A DNA stretch of 64,000 bases from Diplolepis rosae (Eukaryota > Arthropoda > Insecta > Hymenoptera > Diplolepididae), in assembly GCA_030998225.1 (NCBI GenBank), contig JAPYXD010000056.1, forward strand, positions 682,001 to 746,000, given 5' to 3'. Shown piece after piece: positions 44,474-55,710 of the stretch. Position numbers and translations under genes: made by a program. Every line of letters starts with the position of its first letter. Position 1 is the first letter of the stretch. The notes beneath the pieces were generated by a model. It was not told where the DNA came from. It was given only the letters and a program-made list of their open reading frames with translations, and did no database searches.

Positions 44474-45250
44474 CTACTGGCCCCCGTTGTTGCCGCGCTC
44501 TGCACGCCCATCGAGCTCCCTCGTCTTTATCACCAGGGTGACGAATGACTCGATAAGTATCCATTTTTGTTCAGACTGGAGCATGAGAGAGACCATCGTG
44601 TCAGGGGTGAGTTGTGCGCCCACTGCCCGACCGACAGCCTCCCTTTCAGCGTCCCACCTGGCACAGATAAAGAGTGTGTGCTCTGCATTGTTCACAAGGG
44701 ATTCGCAGTAGCTACACGACTCGTCGTCTCTTTTCTTGAAGCGCTTCAGGTAAGCATTAAAGCAGCCATGGCCTGAAAACGCTTGCGCCAGGTAAAAGCC
44801 GACTTGACCGTGCTTTCTGTCCAGCCAGGCGGTGAGCTCCAGGATTAGACGGTGTGTCCATCTTCCGGATTGGTCACCATGCCATCTCGTATGCAGGTCC
44901 TGCAGGTTGGTTAAGCAGGTGAGCTCCTTATGGAGCTGAAAGGTCTCTTTCCTTTTCTCCGCCAATAAGTCAATTGTCGGGACGCTCGCCAGGACCAGCA
45001 CAGCACTCCTCGACACAGTTCAGTATGCTGAGACAATTCTCACCATGACACTTCCAGATCGGAGCTGCATAAAGCAGCTTCGAATTTACCACGCTCGCCA
45101 CCAGCCTTCTCTTAGCTTCCCTGGGTCCACCAATGTTGGGCATGAGCCGAGTCAGGGCGGCCCCACATTGGATGGCTTTGGCAGTCGCGATCTGCAGGTG
45201 TTCGCCGAAGCTAAGCCTTCGATCCAACTGCACTCCCAGGTACTTACTGC
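44474..45250 (-). pseudogene. LINE ORF2 C-terminal part (copy C)
   Basis: Two shifted frames: 45233-44970 (LDRRLSFGEHLQIATAKAIQ onward) and 45016-44474, which includes TRWHGDQSGRWTHRL and the C-terminal zinc motif CSYCESLVNNAEHTLFIC. Compared with copy B, a piece near 45020 (the FSAQRLVALRIVSAYRT equivalent) is missing and another near 44905. Confidence 0.82.
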
Positions 45251-45257
45251 TCTTTTT

Positions 45258-46052
45258 TCACTCTATTTCATGTTCACCGAGAGCGATCTTCGGATTTTGG
45301 AAGGATCTGCTGTCCGTGACCAGCAAAGCCTCGGTCATCTCAGGGGCCATTATCAGGCCTCTGCTATCTAACCAACGCTTTGCCCGCCACAGACTATCAT
45401 TGATCCTCAGTTCCAGAATTCCGACGTTGTCAGCAGCGCATACGACAAGTGCGTCATCCGCGAAGCCGATGATGCTCGTTCCAGCAAGCAGGCCCATGCA
45501 CAGGAAATCGTCGTACATGACGTTCAAAACGAGTGGACCCACCCGCGACCCTTGAGCGGCGCCACATGTCATCTCTTCCTTGAAAGACCATTTGTCGCCC
45601 TCGTATATCACCCACCTGTCGCTCAGATAGTCATCTATCATTCGCAACACGTAGTCTGGAACCTTTTTCCGCACCATCGCCTCGATGCAGATGTTCCAGA
45701 TCGCGGTTTTGAACGCATTGAGTATGTCAATGCTGATCAACGCGTAGAATCCCTTACGCTTGCCAGTTCCTCTTCTTGCTTTAGTGGCGATGTCCAACAC
45801 TGACTGGATGGCGTCAACTGTGGACCTGCCTTTCCGAATGCCGAATTGGTTTTCCGAGAGAACATTCTCGTGAACCATGTGACCCTGTAGTCTTTGTAGG
45901 ATCATTTCCTTCAGAAGTTTCCCCATCGCATCCAACAGGCATATTGGTCTATACGATGAGGCATCCTCTAGAGGTTTGTTGCCCTTCCTCAGCAGGACCA
46001 ACCTCCGCCCTAAATATTGGACAAGAACCGCTCCCCGAAGCATGGGCGACAT
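45258..46052 (-). pseudogene. LINE RT fused to ORF1 tail (copy C)
   Basis: 264-codon frame. The first 16 residues come from sequence that in copy A overlaps the ORF1/ORF2 boundary; RT then begins at LVLLRKGNKPLEDASSYRPI. It keeps GIRKGRSTVDAIQ, SIDILNAFK, GAAQGSRVGPL (Pro replaced by Ala) and the FADD box, ending at a stop near 45256. An ATG opens it, so an endonuclease-less RT could in principle be translated, but it stops before thumb and tail. Confidence 0.85.
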
Positions 46053-47026
46053 CTTTTTCGCCCCTATCAGCGCAGGTCAGGCACCGAGGGGGAGCCTTGC
46101 ACTCCTTGGCCACGTGCGACGCGCCCCCACACCTCCAGCAGGCATCCTTCCTGCCTGGAAGCGTGCAGCCGCGTGACACATGGCCATAACCTTGGCACCT
46201 GAAGCACCGGGCAACCTCGACATGCTTCCGGATGCGGCAGTTCACCCACCCCACCCTCAGCTTACCGAGCAGTCTGTACACCGCCGAAGCGCTTATACAG
46301 CCTGCACTCGTCCACGAGGTCTGACTTGCCCAGCGCGATACAAAGCGCGGCCACAACCTTCTTCCCTTGTGATGGTCTAGCCGAGATCCCTAACTTCAAG
46401 GGATCGCTTCGAGACCAAAGACTTAACCTCGGCTCTCTCCCCGACCGCCTGATCGAGCACCTTCTCGAAGGCCGAGACGTCACCCCCCTTCTTCAGGACC
46501 AAGAGGATCTCCTCCTGGTTATCCAGATGGAGAGAACCTCCGCTCCCGAATTCTGAGGGTTCACCTTAGCCTTCATTGCTTTCAGGATCTCAGCGTAGGA
46601 CTCACTGTTCTTCGCCGACACCCTGATAGCTTCGCCCGAACTGGCGGCCGGAGAGCGCAGTGGCACCTTCTTTTTCTCCTTGGGTTCCTGCGCAGAAACT
46701 TCTCTTCCCTTCTTTTTTTTATTTTTCTTTGTTTCCACCAGCTGCCATTCCCCATCCTCTTGTGGGGTCTGGCCTCTGGTGGCCGCAGCATAGGAGTGCG
46801 ATGTGCTGCCCTTCCCTTTCTTTGGGATACGCTCCCCGGGGGGAGAAGGGGCAACCCTCTTCTCCCCCTTTGTCAGCTTCTTCGGGGTATCTTCCAGAGA
46901 CGCGGTACGCCGTCTCTGAAAGATACCCATCCTTTTCGAGGCGGGGTAAAATAAAAATAAAATGTAAAATAAAATGACCTCTTCTGCTTGTTCTAAGTTC
47001 TGTAGGAGCTCTGCTGCTATTGGCAA
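46012..47026 (-). pseudogene. LINE ORF1 (copy C)
   Basis: Most complete ORF1 in the window. From an ATG at 47026 (178 codons to 46493) it gives a basic, low-complexity N-terminus (EVILFYILFLF, then Lys/Glu/Pro-rich with KKNKKKKGREV), then after frame changes the CCHC end (45949-46356 frame): CFRCQGYGHVSRGC and CWRCGGASHVAKEC, then CLTCADRGEKDV. ORF1 proteins bind element RNA and can direct targeting. At least two frameshifts lie between the N-terminal and zinc-knuckle parts. Confidence 0.8.
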
Positions 47027-47060
47027 AACAAACGCCCACCGCGGGCCTAGGGGCGTTGCT

Positions 47061-47470
47061 GCATGAAAACAATCATGGCTGCCGCAGGGCTTCGGCGTTC
47101 ACGTATTTACTGTTGATTTAAATACGACTTTTCAAATTACGTTTATCTGTAAGTGCTAAAAATGCTTATATTGTCGTTAAATACGTTATGCGAGTACGTA
47201 CAAGCACTGCCTTTACGAGTAAAGTCCTTTCCTTTCCTGTTCTTTGGTGACAATTCCATTTTCACGCTTATATTTATTTACCATATGCACTTGTCACTTA
47301 CTTTTTATGTTATCTATATATTTATTTGTTAAACAATTGATTAATTACTGCGTTAAACTGTGAGCATCTGGCTTTAGTATAGTATACACAATGCTTCGCG
47401 AAGCCCAACGGTAGCCATATTGATTAGTTCGCTTGTCGACCACCAGGCCTCGCATTGCAAGTTTGAATTG
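47061..47470. other. No gene seen
   Basis: AT-rich DNA between LINE copy C and a small LINE-like fragment. Confidence 0.4.
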
Positions 47471-47615
47471 CCAAATTGGCAAATTTACTTCTGGAGCTTT
47501 ATTCGCTTTCAGGCCCCTCAATGCTTTCTCGAATTCCCCCTTCAAAATCGAATCCCACTTATTATCATTTTGGACCTCACTTTCGTTTTCAACGCGATTT
47601 TTTAAACTTTTAAAA
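47471..47615 (-). pseudogene. Short LINE RT fragment, other family
   Basis: The minus-strand segment GEFEKALRGLKANKAPEVN resembles the opening of RT in non-R1 LINEs (AL..LK.NKAPG.D). It is too short for classification and has no other supporting motif. Confidence 0.4.
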
Positions 47616-48359
47616 TAAGTCAATTTTACTTCTGTAGAGTTTGGTAGTATTGATCACGGTGGAAAAAATAGTGACATAGACTTAGAAAAATTGATTGAGG
47701 AAGTGAAAGACTGAAGTTTTATGGCAGAAGTGAATATAATAATTAAATTAATTAATTACGTTTAATTGAGAAAAGAGATTCAATGAGTGGTAAGAAAGAA
47801 AATAACACTAATGCTTTAATTTTTAGGCATGATAAGAAAATTTGTTTGGGAAATATTGTTGAGTGAAGACATCCATGATAAGATTGCATGGGTGTTAGAA
47901 AAGGACATTCGCTAAAACTGATAAAGATTTTTCATTTGTATAGTTGAGAATTTAAAAACATTGATGTTTCACAAATAGGATTGTTATTGGTATTAGACAT
48001 AGATTTTGGTGAGTGACAAAATGTTTGAAATCCATTTTGATAACATGCAATGAGAACACTTTCATTTGTTGAAAAGTACGATTGGTTATTTGAAGAAATA
48101 GCAAGATAAGGAATTTGATGTTTCATGTACATTGAGAAAATCACATCAGTTCAAAAATCAAGAATTAGATAGATTTTCTTTAGAAGAACGAATCACATAA
48201 GAGAAAAGAAATTGTCCAGAAAGAAAGTAAGATTAGTGGAGAGGAAGTAAGATCTAATACAAAAAGAAATAAATTGTTTAAAATAATCATTAAATTGAAA
48301 AATAAAAAGAGGGGAGAGCACTAGCTTAAGCCATACACCGTTCATGTAAAGAATCTAAA
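47616..48359. other. No gene seen; probable leader of the plus-strand LTR element
   Basis: AT-rich. It precedes gag of the plus-strand element and may hold its LTR or leader, but terminal TG...CA and a primer site were not identified. Confidence 0.3.
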
Positions 48360-49086
48360 AATGAAACTCAAACAGCACTCGGGACACAAATAGCTCCAGC
48401 GTGGACATTAGAGGCAATAGCGACAATGCTTCGAGATTCAATCAGAAAATACAAAATGAAAGTGAGAAAAGTGATAGGTCGGAAGCAGAAAAGGAAGGAG
48501 AGATTCAATCAAGATTCCAGCGCATAGAAACAGAGGTGAGCCGTACTGGGCAACGGAACAATGACGCAATAGAAACACGGGGTTAAAGGGAGAGGAGTCC
48601 AAATCATGGCAATGGACAAAGAAGACCTACAAGCAGCCCCAGGAGTGTGGTAAGAGACGAAGGTGCAAGAAGATCGAATATTGAATACATTCTACTGGAA
48701 CTCAGAGGAGATAACAACCCGATGAGATATGTGAACCAGATTAGGCAATATTGGGAGGCAGTGCAACCTCTCGACAACAAACCGCACTACTTACTTGAAC
48801 ACTCACTATCGGCACCAGCAGAAAACTTATGGCAGGTAGTAAAAGTGGAGGTAAACAGCTTTCAAACATTTGAAAGAAAATTTCTCAAGAGGTACTGAGG
48901 AGAACAGGCCCAATGTGAAATAAGAAGAAAGCCAGAAAAGACACATCACGCGCGAAATGCAACCAGCGTGTACGTGGAAGCGAAAGAGCTATACCCACTA
49001 CCATCCGATAGAGAAGTTATCCAGAAATTAGCAAGACACTTTAATGAAGAGATAAAGTACGCCATAATTGGTGCACAGGTGATGCC
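48360..49086 (+). pseudogene. Gag remnant of a plus-strand LTR element
   Basis: Decayed frames 48401-48586 (charged, coiled-coil-like), 48647-48898 and 48968-49086. The middle one (RYVNQIRQYWEAVQPLDNKP, FERKFLKRY) and the last (DREVIQKLARHFNEEIKYAI) look like retrotransposon Gag: an RHF block is typical near its end. It is interrupted at about 49086 by a minus-strand Gypsy element. RT of the same orientation resumes at 50895. Confidence 0.62.
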
Positions 49087-49700
49087 CAGAAATTCTTTGA
49101 ATCATGTCGTGGAATTCTTTCTTGACTTGTTTGAATCGATCCGGTGCGATACGTCGTGGTTTCTCCGTGACAGGTGGTCCAGGTGTTGTGTGGATGAAAT
49201 GCTTGGTCGAGCGTTTAGATTCGTTATTAGCAGCGGCTGAACGGGTTAATTCCGGGTATTGTGCTAGGAGGCCGTGCCACGAAGATCCTTTTTGCACCAC
49301 ATGGATTCCTAACCATGCTTCCTTACAACGTCCAACTTTACCGATAGCAGAGAGTGTAATGGGATTGTCCATGAGTTACTGGTTACTGATGTCCACTAGG
49401 AGTCCATAGTGATGAGAGAAATCAACTCCGACGATGGGTTTGCTGACGTCAGCAATAACAAAACGCCAGTTGAAAGTCCGCCTGAGTCTAAGGTCCACAG
49501 AGAAGTTCTCAAATCCATACGTCGCCAATGTTGAGTCTTTATCTGCGAAAAGGATGTAGTTTGTTTTTGTTCTTCGTCCGCGGAGTGAGGTACGCGGGAA
49601 AACGCAATGGTCTGTTCCCGTGTCGACTAGAAACTGCGTGTTTGTTTTTTATCGGTCACGAAGAGGCGGCGAGACTTCGGGCAGGGTTCGCTAGCCTCCA
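49087..49700 (-). pseudogene. Gypsy protease and RT start (minus-strand insertion)
   Basis: Reading downward: LVDTGTDHCVFPRTSLRG at about 49635-49580, with an intact DTG protease active site, then IVGVDFSHHYGLLVDI (usual GxDFL region), and finally FIHTTPGPPVTEKPRRIAPD with RFKQVKKEFHDMIQ, the lead into RT. Sequence stops there at about 49087 where the host gag begins. The aspartic protease would process Gag-Pol. One stop lies after VDI. Confidence 0.8.
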
Positions 49701-50401
49701 TTAGCACCAGCCCTGACAGTTTCCCTGCGTGTATGAGCAAGGCTGATTACATCGTTTCGTGTCGTCCCTGAAACGCGGGTAATAACAGCAGATACCTTCT
49801 TTGTTGCTGGGGCGACTTCGAATACGGTTTCCATCACGGTATCGACCACGGAAACACGAACATGATGCCATTTCGTCGATGGTTGAAATTACGACAGCGA
49901 TTCTGGTAGTCACTAGAGAAAGTTGCTGGAACAAGGAATCGAGAGTCGAATGATTTGGCGCGACCAGTGACAGTTGAGACGATGTTTCCGCGATATAAGT
50001 CTTTGGATGTGCAAGTTTGTCCAGCTGTGTTTGATCCTGAGTAGCCACGATAGCTTGAACGGTTGCTGGTAGTCGTCCCAGCCAAAGAGTGCGGAGCACG
50101 GTGTCTGGAAACACGTTACCCGCCAGGCTTCGCAGGTGGCGTAGGAACTGTTTCCGCGTCCTGTCGCCGATTTCTTCGTGTTCGAGGAGACGGCGCGTTT
50201 TCTGGCCTTGCGATACACTTAATCGCCCAACGATTTGAACTTCGTTTCGTCTTGGGTTATGTTGGAAAAAGCAAACTGTGTTTCGACATGTGCGAGCCAT
50301 AACTCCAGGTCATCGGGCCAAAAAGGTGGAATGCGTACCACGACGCAATCCACTCAGGGGAATGAAGAAAATTGTTGTTCACTTCCTGATGGCTGAGACA
50401 T
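49701..50401 (-). pseudogene. Gypsy Gag (minus-strand insertion)
   Basis: ATG at 50401 (MSQPSGSEQQFSSFP). Frames then give VVRIPPFWPDDLELWLAHVE, FAFSNITQDETKFKSL, KQFLRHLRSLAG and LRTLWLGRLPATVQAIVA, followed by CYYPRFRDDTKRCNQPC before pol. That order is typical of Gag in insect Gypsy elements whose Gag ends in a Cys-rich segment. Two frameshifts and a stop are present. Confidence 0.78.
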
Positions 50402-50894
50402 TGTAGACGGCTTTGTTGTGAGTAAAGAGTCCGTAACAGTGATACTCATTTCTTGGCACTGAGAAACTCGAAATCACTGCACTGCACGCACGTCCGGAGA
50501 AACAATCTAGAAAAAAGGTTTGATAGTCACTCCACTATGAGAGGGAGCACTGAAATTGGCGTGGGTACAAGGCGTCGGCGATTCCTTTACACTCACTCTT
50601 TTCCAAAGTTCACAATCACAACCGAAAGAAGAGAATATACGGCGTCCTATCACGTATCACGTCGGGGTCGTCACTGAAGTGTATAGGGATCTGGTATATC
50701 GAAATGAACGACTCCAAATGTTTCTATACAAAAGATTGAAATTTATTTTTAAATTTCTTTTCTGGGTAAACCATCGCAGGAGAAAATTTTCCCTGTGATA
50801 GAAGAACAAGAAAAAGGCCAGAGGCCTGTTGCCCCCGTGCGGGGAAAAGTTAAAATGCATTAACTTGAGTTTGTCGTAGAGGTTAAGAAAAACA
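50402..50894 (-). mobile_element. Probable leader/LTR of the minus-strand Gypsy insertion
   Basis: Non-coding sequence between Gypsy gag and resumption of the host plus-strand element. By position it should contain the 5' leader and LTR. Exact LTR ends were not fixed. 50815-50850 is GC-rich in an AT-rich setting. Confidence 0.4.
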
Positions 50895-51580
50895 TTGTAC
50901 AATTCGGAGGATACACTATTGGAAGTATACCGATTGACACCACACTTTCATTGCACGAAGCTGCTCGTCATGTCCAGAGGACCCATGACATATCGAGAAA
51001 AAATGGATGAAGAAATTCAACGAATGCTGGAGGCGGGATTCATGCGTAGATCTGGCAGCCCTTATATCAACCCTGTAGTCACAGTACGCCTATGCTGATA
51101 TGCAAGGAAGCTAAATGAGATACTCGAAGACGACTGGGAATGTCTCCAACCAGCAGAGGTCTTATTTTAACGATGTAAAGGCACCTGCGTAATGTCAAAT
51201 CTGGACATGACGAGCACCTTCTGGTAGGTGCCTCTTCATCCAGAGTCGAAGCAATATAGAACATTCCAAGAACGAGAAAAGAGTTACGAGTTTAATGTGG
51301 TTTAATTCGGATGTAAGACCAGCACGGCAGCATTGGTACGTGGTCTGGATCAGGTTTTAAGAGGAATCGGTGAGCATGTCATCACTTTTGTGGACGATAT
51401 TTTCATCACATCGAAATCGAAATCTACAGAACAACACCTGCAGCACCTAGAAGAGTTATTAGAAAGACTGGAAGATTGCGGAATAACATTAAATTTGGAA
51501 AAATCACATTTCTTTATAGAAGAGACAAGATTTCTAGGTTTCAGATTAAAGACTGAGGGAATAAAACCGGATCCAGAAAA
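50895..51580 (+). pseudogene. Plus-strand LTR element reverse transcriptase
   Basis: Frame 50895-51098 holds MTYREKMDEEIQRMLEAGF and SPYINPVVTV, the start of RT; decayed sequence follows, then 51333-51580 with FVDDIFITSKSKSTEQHLQH (VDD catalytic box) and FLGFRLKTEGIKPDPEKL. At 51581 the frame is cut by a piggyBac inserted at TTAA, and it continues in phase at 55065. This is Gypsy-superfamily-like RT. Stops in the middle make it inactive. Confidence 0.82.
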
Positions 51581-51835
51581 ATTAACCCGTAGCCTGTAGC
51601 ACTTGCTTTTTCGACCGCGCACCTATATGTGTTGCCGAATTCGAGCGATGACGAGTATACTTGTCAATCACAGAGTAAGTATCGCTGTTAAGTTATTGGA
51701 TCAAAAAGATAGGTTTATTTTATAAAATTGACACTTTTATTACTAATGTATATTTATTTGGCTAACTTAAACATATATTACATACTTATTAGACGAAAAA
51801 CGCAAGAAAAATTAAATGCATACGATAGCAAGAAT

Positions 51836-54334
51836 TTAAATTCCTGCTGTGACGTGGTATTCAGCAAAACAGGGTGTTACACATAATGGGACTTTACAAA
51901 TGGAACACCAGTAACGGGATTCTTTCCTGATCTTGCGTTTATGACACCAAGCACACCTTCGGGTAGGATTTTCTTTGTTCGAAGTTCTGGGTATATGATC
52001 CAGAACATGATTCTTGAGTAATTGTGTTACATTAGGCCTAGAAGGCCAAGTTTTTATCAATTTTTCCCGTGTTAAATTTAAATTTAAATTTAAATAAATT
52101 AAATGTAAATTTATTCGCGATAACGTTCCATTATTTTTGTTGTATAACCCATTAACGCCTGAACGGACGTTTTTTCCTGCAAACTTTCCGGCCATAAAAA
52201 AAATTATGTAGAAAGTTTATAAAAAATCCAGCCAAGGTTTTTCTGAAGTCAAATTTCATCTTATTTAAGAATCTCGCCCTAATTTTTTGATAAAATGTAA
52301 GCCTTCATTATTATTAACAATTTTATTGAAAAAAAAAAGTGAAATTATCGAGATTGATTACTTTTAAAATCATCGAAACACATGGAAATCGAATTCTAAG
52401 AACTGCAGAAATCATTTTTCTCGCGTCCATAGACATAAAACTCGAAGTTCACTTGCTGTTTTTTTGATTTTCGATAACTAGGTGTCATAATGAGATTTAG
52501 TTTTCAAAAAAAAAGATCGGTTGCAGTTTGGATAAAATTCGAACGAAGACATAGTTTGTTCAAAAAAATTGTTTAAACAATATGATTGTTCAATAATAAT
52601 TTTAAATTCGTGATCAGTGATCCTAGAAACCGCCGAATACACATTTTCAAGTCATACTATGAACTTTTTACATCATTATGGTCAAATGTCAAAATCAGAT
52701 AAATTATAAATCGCGTAAAGCTGTGTCAGAAAGCGCCATCTGCGCAATGTTAACAAACAGCAAGTGAACGTCGAGTTTTATGTCTATGGACGCGAGAAAA
52801 ACGATTTCTGCGGTTTTTGGAATTCGATTTCCATGTGTTTCGTTGGTTTTAAAAGTGATCGATCTCGATAATTTCACTTTTTTTCAATAAAATTGTTAAT
52901 AACAATGAAGGCTTACGTTTTATCAAAAAATTAGGGCGAGATTCTCAAAGAAGATGAAATTTGACTTCAGAAAAATCTTGGCTGAATTTTTTTATAATAG
53001 TTTTAAAGTCTTTTTCTTGATGTCGAGTACGCTACGATAATGCCATCTCTCATGTCCACTCCACCCATTTTCTTATTATAGTCTATCACTATCTCTGGTT
53101 TTTTTGTTATCATTTTTCTTTCTTTATTTCTACTACGTTATCATTATGCACGGTGCTCGCGAGATAAACCTCCCTCTTATTATCTTATCTTTCCACTTCA
53201 TCAACATAATTTTATTTTTAAATATAGCAACGCATACGCCTTTTGTAATAGGCGTTTTTATTAAGTCTGAGGAAATGCCAGTCCTATTTTTTCTAATAGT
53301 GCCAACCAAGTCCGTCTTATGGCTGCATAGATTTTTAATCAATAGAATGCTGGTGTATCAGTTGTCTAAATATAATCTATATCCACGATCTAAAAGATCG
53401 ATATATAACTGTAGCACAATACGTGCAGAAATATTGAACTCTAAATAACGCTGGTCAAACTCTGTCTCTTTTCAGGTATATACACAAAAATTCCAAAAAT
53501 ATCCCGATTCACCTTCGCATAAAACAAAAAATTTGATACCGAATCGACTTCTTTTTTATGGGATATATTGTTTCCAGGATAATCGTCCTTTCCACATTAG
53601 CAATGATTCATCGATGCAAATATCCATTTCCGGAATATATAAAGCTTGTGACACTTTTTTACAATATTCTCCATGACCGTTTTAATTTTAGTTTCATTGG
53701 TTCTTGGCTCTGTCTGATCGCAAAGTTGATTATTCTCGAAGTGGAGAAATTTGCACAACAATGAAAATCGGTCGGCTGACATTACTTTAGAGAAAAACGG
53801 CGTATTAACGGATTCCCTTTTCGAAAAATACGATTGTAGAGTTGGTTTTTTTACGATACCCTGCAGGATCAAGATGGCAATAAAGCATCGAATCTTACTG
53901 TTATTTGTTGGATGCCATTTCCTGATCTTTGATCGCGGCTTTAGATTCGGATGGCCTTGCAAAAATTGATCAGCGTATAAATTCGTTTGCGCTACTGTAA
54001 CACTAATAACCACATCATCTAAATATTTTTCCACGTAAAACAAGCACTTGTTCCTGAACCTCCTTGGTACCGTTTGTTGTTGGCTGGGGTTGGCAGAAAA
54101 TCGAAATGGTTCTCTGTTATCTGCTGTAATGCCCCACGTAACATTTGTATCCTGGTTTTCGTTCTCACTTACGTCGCCCTCGGAGTCAGTATCTTCCGAT
54201 ATACTGGTATCGGTTTGAGTGTCAGACTGGGTGTCTTCATCGATAACGTCCTCAGAAGACGATGAGAGTACTTGTATACATCTCCGCTTCATTGTAGGTG
54301 AAACAACGTCATAGTCACTGCTGTAGTTAGTCAT
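51836..54334 (-). pseudogene. piggyBac transposase, interrupted by a MITE
   Basis: ATG at 54334. First 245 codons: acidic Ser/Asp-rich N-terminus (SSSSEDVIDEDTQSDTQTD), then the core with FLHFENNQ. After a frameshift near 53640 come the catalytic blocks: DES in DESLLMWKGRLSWKQYIP (about 53610, first Asp), LDN followed by a stop and YTS (second Asp), GTIRKNRTG, and DYNKKMGGVDMRD near 53080 (third Asp). A MITE (52216-52997) follows. The C-terminus (52195-51836) has the Cys/His cluster CAWCHKRK...CSICKVPLC...CFAEYH, the DNA-end-binding zinc domain. All three catalytic Asp are visible, but shifts, stops and the MITE inactivate it. Confidence 0.9.
52216..52997. mobile_element. MITE with about 245-bp inverted arms inside piggyBac
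   Basis: Arms about 52218-52465 and 52742-52996 are inverted copies: CCAGCCAAGGTTTTTCTGAA against TCAGCCAAGATTTTTCTGAA at the ends, and CGCGTCCATAGACATAAAAC at the inner parts. It sits between the GGVD block and the zinc domain of the transposase. TA flanks both ends. Non-coding. Confidence 0.85.
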
Positions 54335-55064
54335 TTTGAGGATAAAATAAACTAAAAATTTGAAAAATAGTAATTTAAAATTCTTTTTTGGTTAACTTTA
54401 TGATATTTACGCACTTGAAATCGAAGATCACCGAAAATTCAAAGTTGCTGCACTGTTCACGAGTTAACTCTCAGGAACTTATCGAGTCTTTCGTATGTAT
54501 AGTAATTAGAAAATGCGAAGGAACCCTGATATTTTTTTGAAAATGCGATAGATGCCATATGTCTAATGTCAGCACATGGTTCTAACATCAAACAATCGGA
54601 ATTACACCACTTGATAGCTAGGTCAGTTCGAACCAGCATCCATCAATGGACTCAGCGCCCGGTCAGCGTCATGCATTTGTCCCGTGGCGGACCATCCCTG
54701 AGGGGACCCTATCATAAATCAATTTCCCGACTTTTACTTTTGCCCCTTTTACACTAACATCTAAAAAACGTTGTCATCGCCCATAAATGAATTCGTTATG
54801 CGAACTGATAAGCTGTTTCAGCCGGTGCATACGGGGCACATGAGTTTATCTTAAATTATTTATATTTTTTGTTTTATTTCGGCCTAGCCTCAAAATATTC
54901 TAAACATCTTGAAATTTGAGAATATGTTTTGTTTTTCTCAAAAATTACAATTTAAGTAGCCAATGGTCACTACTTTATACGCATGACGAGTATACGCGTC
55001 AATACACAAAATCGTGCCACTTCTCCATGACGAGTATACTCGTCAATCACAGTTAAGTGGTTAA

Positions 55065-55710
55065 AAACTATAAGAGACTTTCCAGCCCCTCAGAATACAA
55101 AACAGTTGAGAGGGTTTTTGGGACTGATAAACTTCTACTCAAAATTTAGTAGTAAGCATGCCGAGGAGACAGTACCATTGCTAAAGCTGATAAAGAAAGG
55201 TGTCTTCTGGAATTGGGACGAGGAGATGCAGGCTAGCTTCGAAAGAGTAAAACAACTTTTCTGCGAATCTGTAATCTTGTACTTCCCAGACCCAAAAAAG
55301 GAATACTACTTAGAAACAGATGCCAGTAACTAAGCTCTTGGGGTGATACTATATCAAGAAGGAGACAAGGAAGAAAATGAAGTCATCACCTTAGCAAGCA
55401 GAACCCTCAAGAGCGCGGGATTGGTATACTTCACCACGGACAAGGAACTATTAGCGATCGTATGGACGTTACAGAAATTCAGAACCTATTTAGCAGAAGC
55501 GAGGTAAATCAACAAAACTAATCATATGACTCTAACCTTCCTGAGGACGTGCTATTTTGGGAATGCTAAATTAGTGAGGTTGATGTTAGCCATTCAGGAC
55601 TACCGAATCACTGTCGAGCACTGTCCTGGAAAAAGAAAACGTGTCAGCAGACCTGTTTATGAATGCTCTGAAGACCTGAAAGAACATTTGAGAAATATAA
55701 AATAAGAACA
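55065..55710 (+). pseudogene. Plus-strand LTR element RNase H region
   Basis: Frame resumes with QLRGFLGLINFYSKF (RT connection), ETVPLLKLIKKGVFWNWDEE, then YYLETDASN with the first RNase H Asp, LASRTLKSAG, and FTTDKELLAIVWTLQKFRTY. Later HCPGKRKRVS matches the end of RNase H. RNase H removes the RNA strand during reverse transcription. Two or more stops (for example after DASN) are present. Confidence 0.82.

Larger units (their letters stand above)
44113..47060 (-). mobile_element. R1-clade LINE copy C, near complete ends but endonuclease deleted
   Basis: Reads downward from about 47060. It has ORF1 (47026 to about 46010), then RT and C-terminal ORF2 (about 46010-44474), a 3' UTR homologous to copy B's, and a poly-A tail seen as a T run at 44106-44117. 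The whole endonuclease and linker are missing: ORF1's end is fused to RT at a GAGGTTG microhomology near 46010. A C run of 13 lies at 44396-44408. No exact target duplication was found. Confidence 0.88.
51585..55060 (-). mobile_element. piggyBac transposon, 3.5 kb, with TTAA duplication
   Basis: Flanked by TTAA at 51581-51584 and 55061-55064. Removing it restores the reading frame of the host RT/RNase H region, as expected for a TTAA insertion. Ends: CCCGTAGCCTG on the left; CCACTTAACTG read inward from the right, so the ends match poorly. Palindromes TGACGAGTATACNNGTCA lie near both ends (51648; 54984; 55028). It contains a minus-strand transposase and a MITE. Confidence 0.88.

Noticed and set aside
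44268..44711. 147-codon plus-strand frame
   Set aside because: Antisense of LINE copy C's C-terminus and 3' UTR; no independent support.
45045..45555. Plus-strand frames of 108 and 140 codons
   Set aside because: Antisense shadows of the copy C reverse transcriptase.
53104..53448. 114-codon plus-strand frame
   Set aside because: Antisense of the piggyBac catalytic region (GGVD and GTIRKNR blocks).
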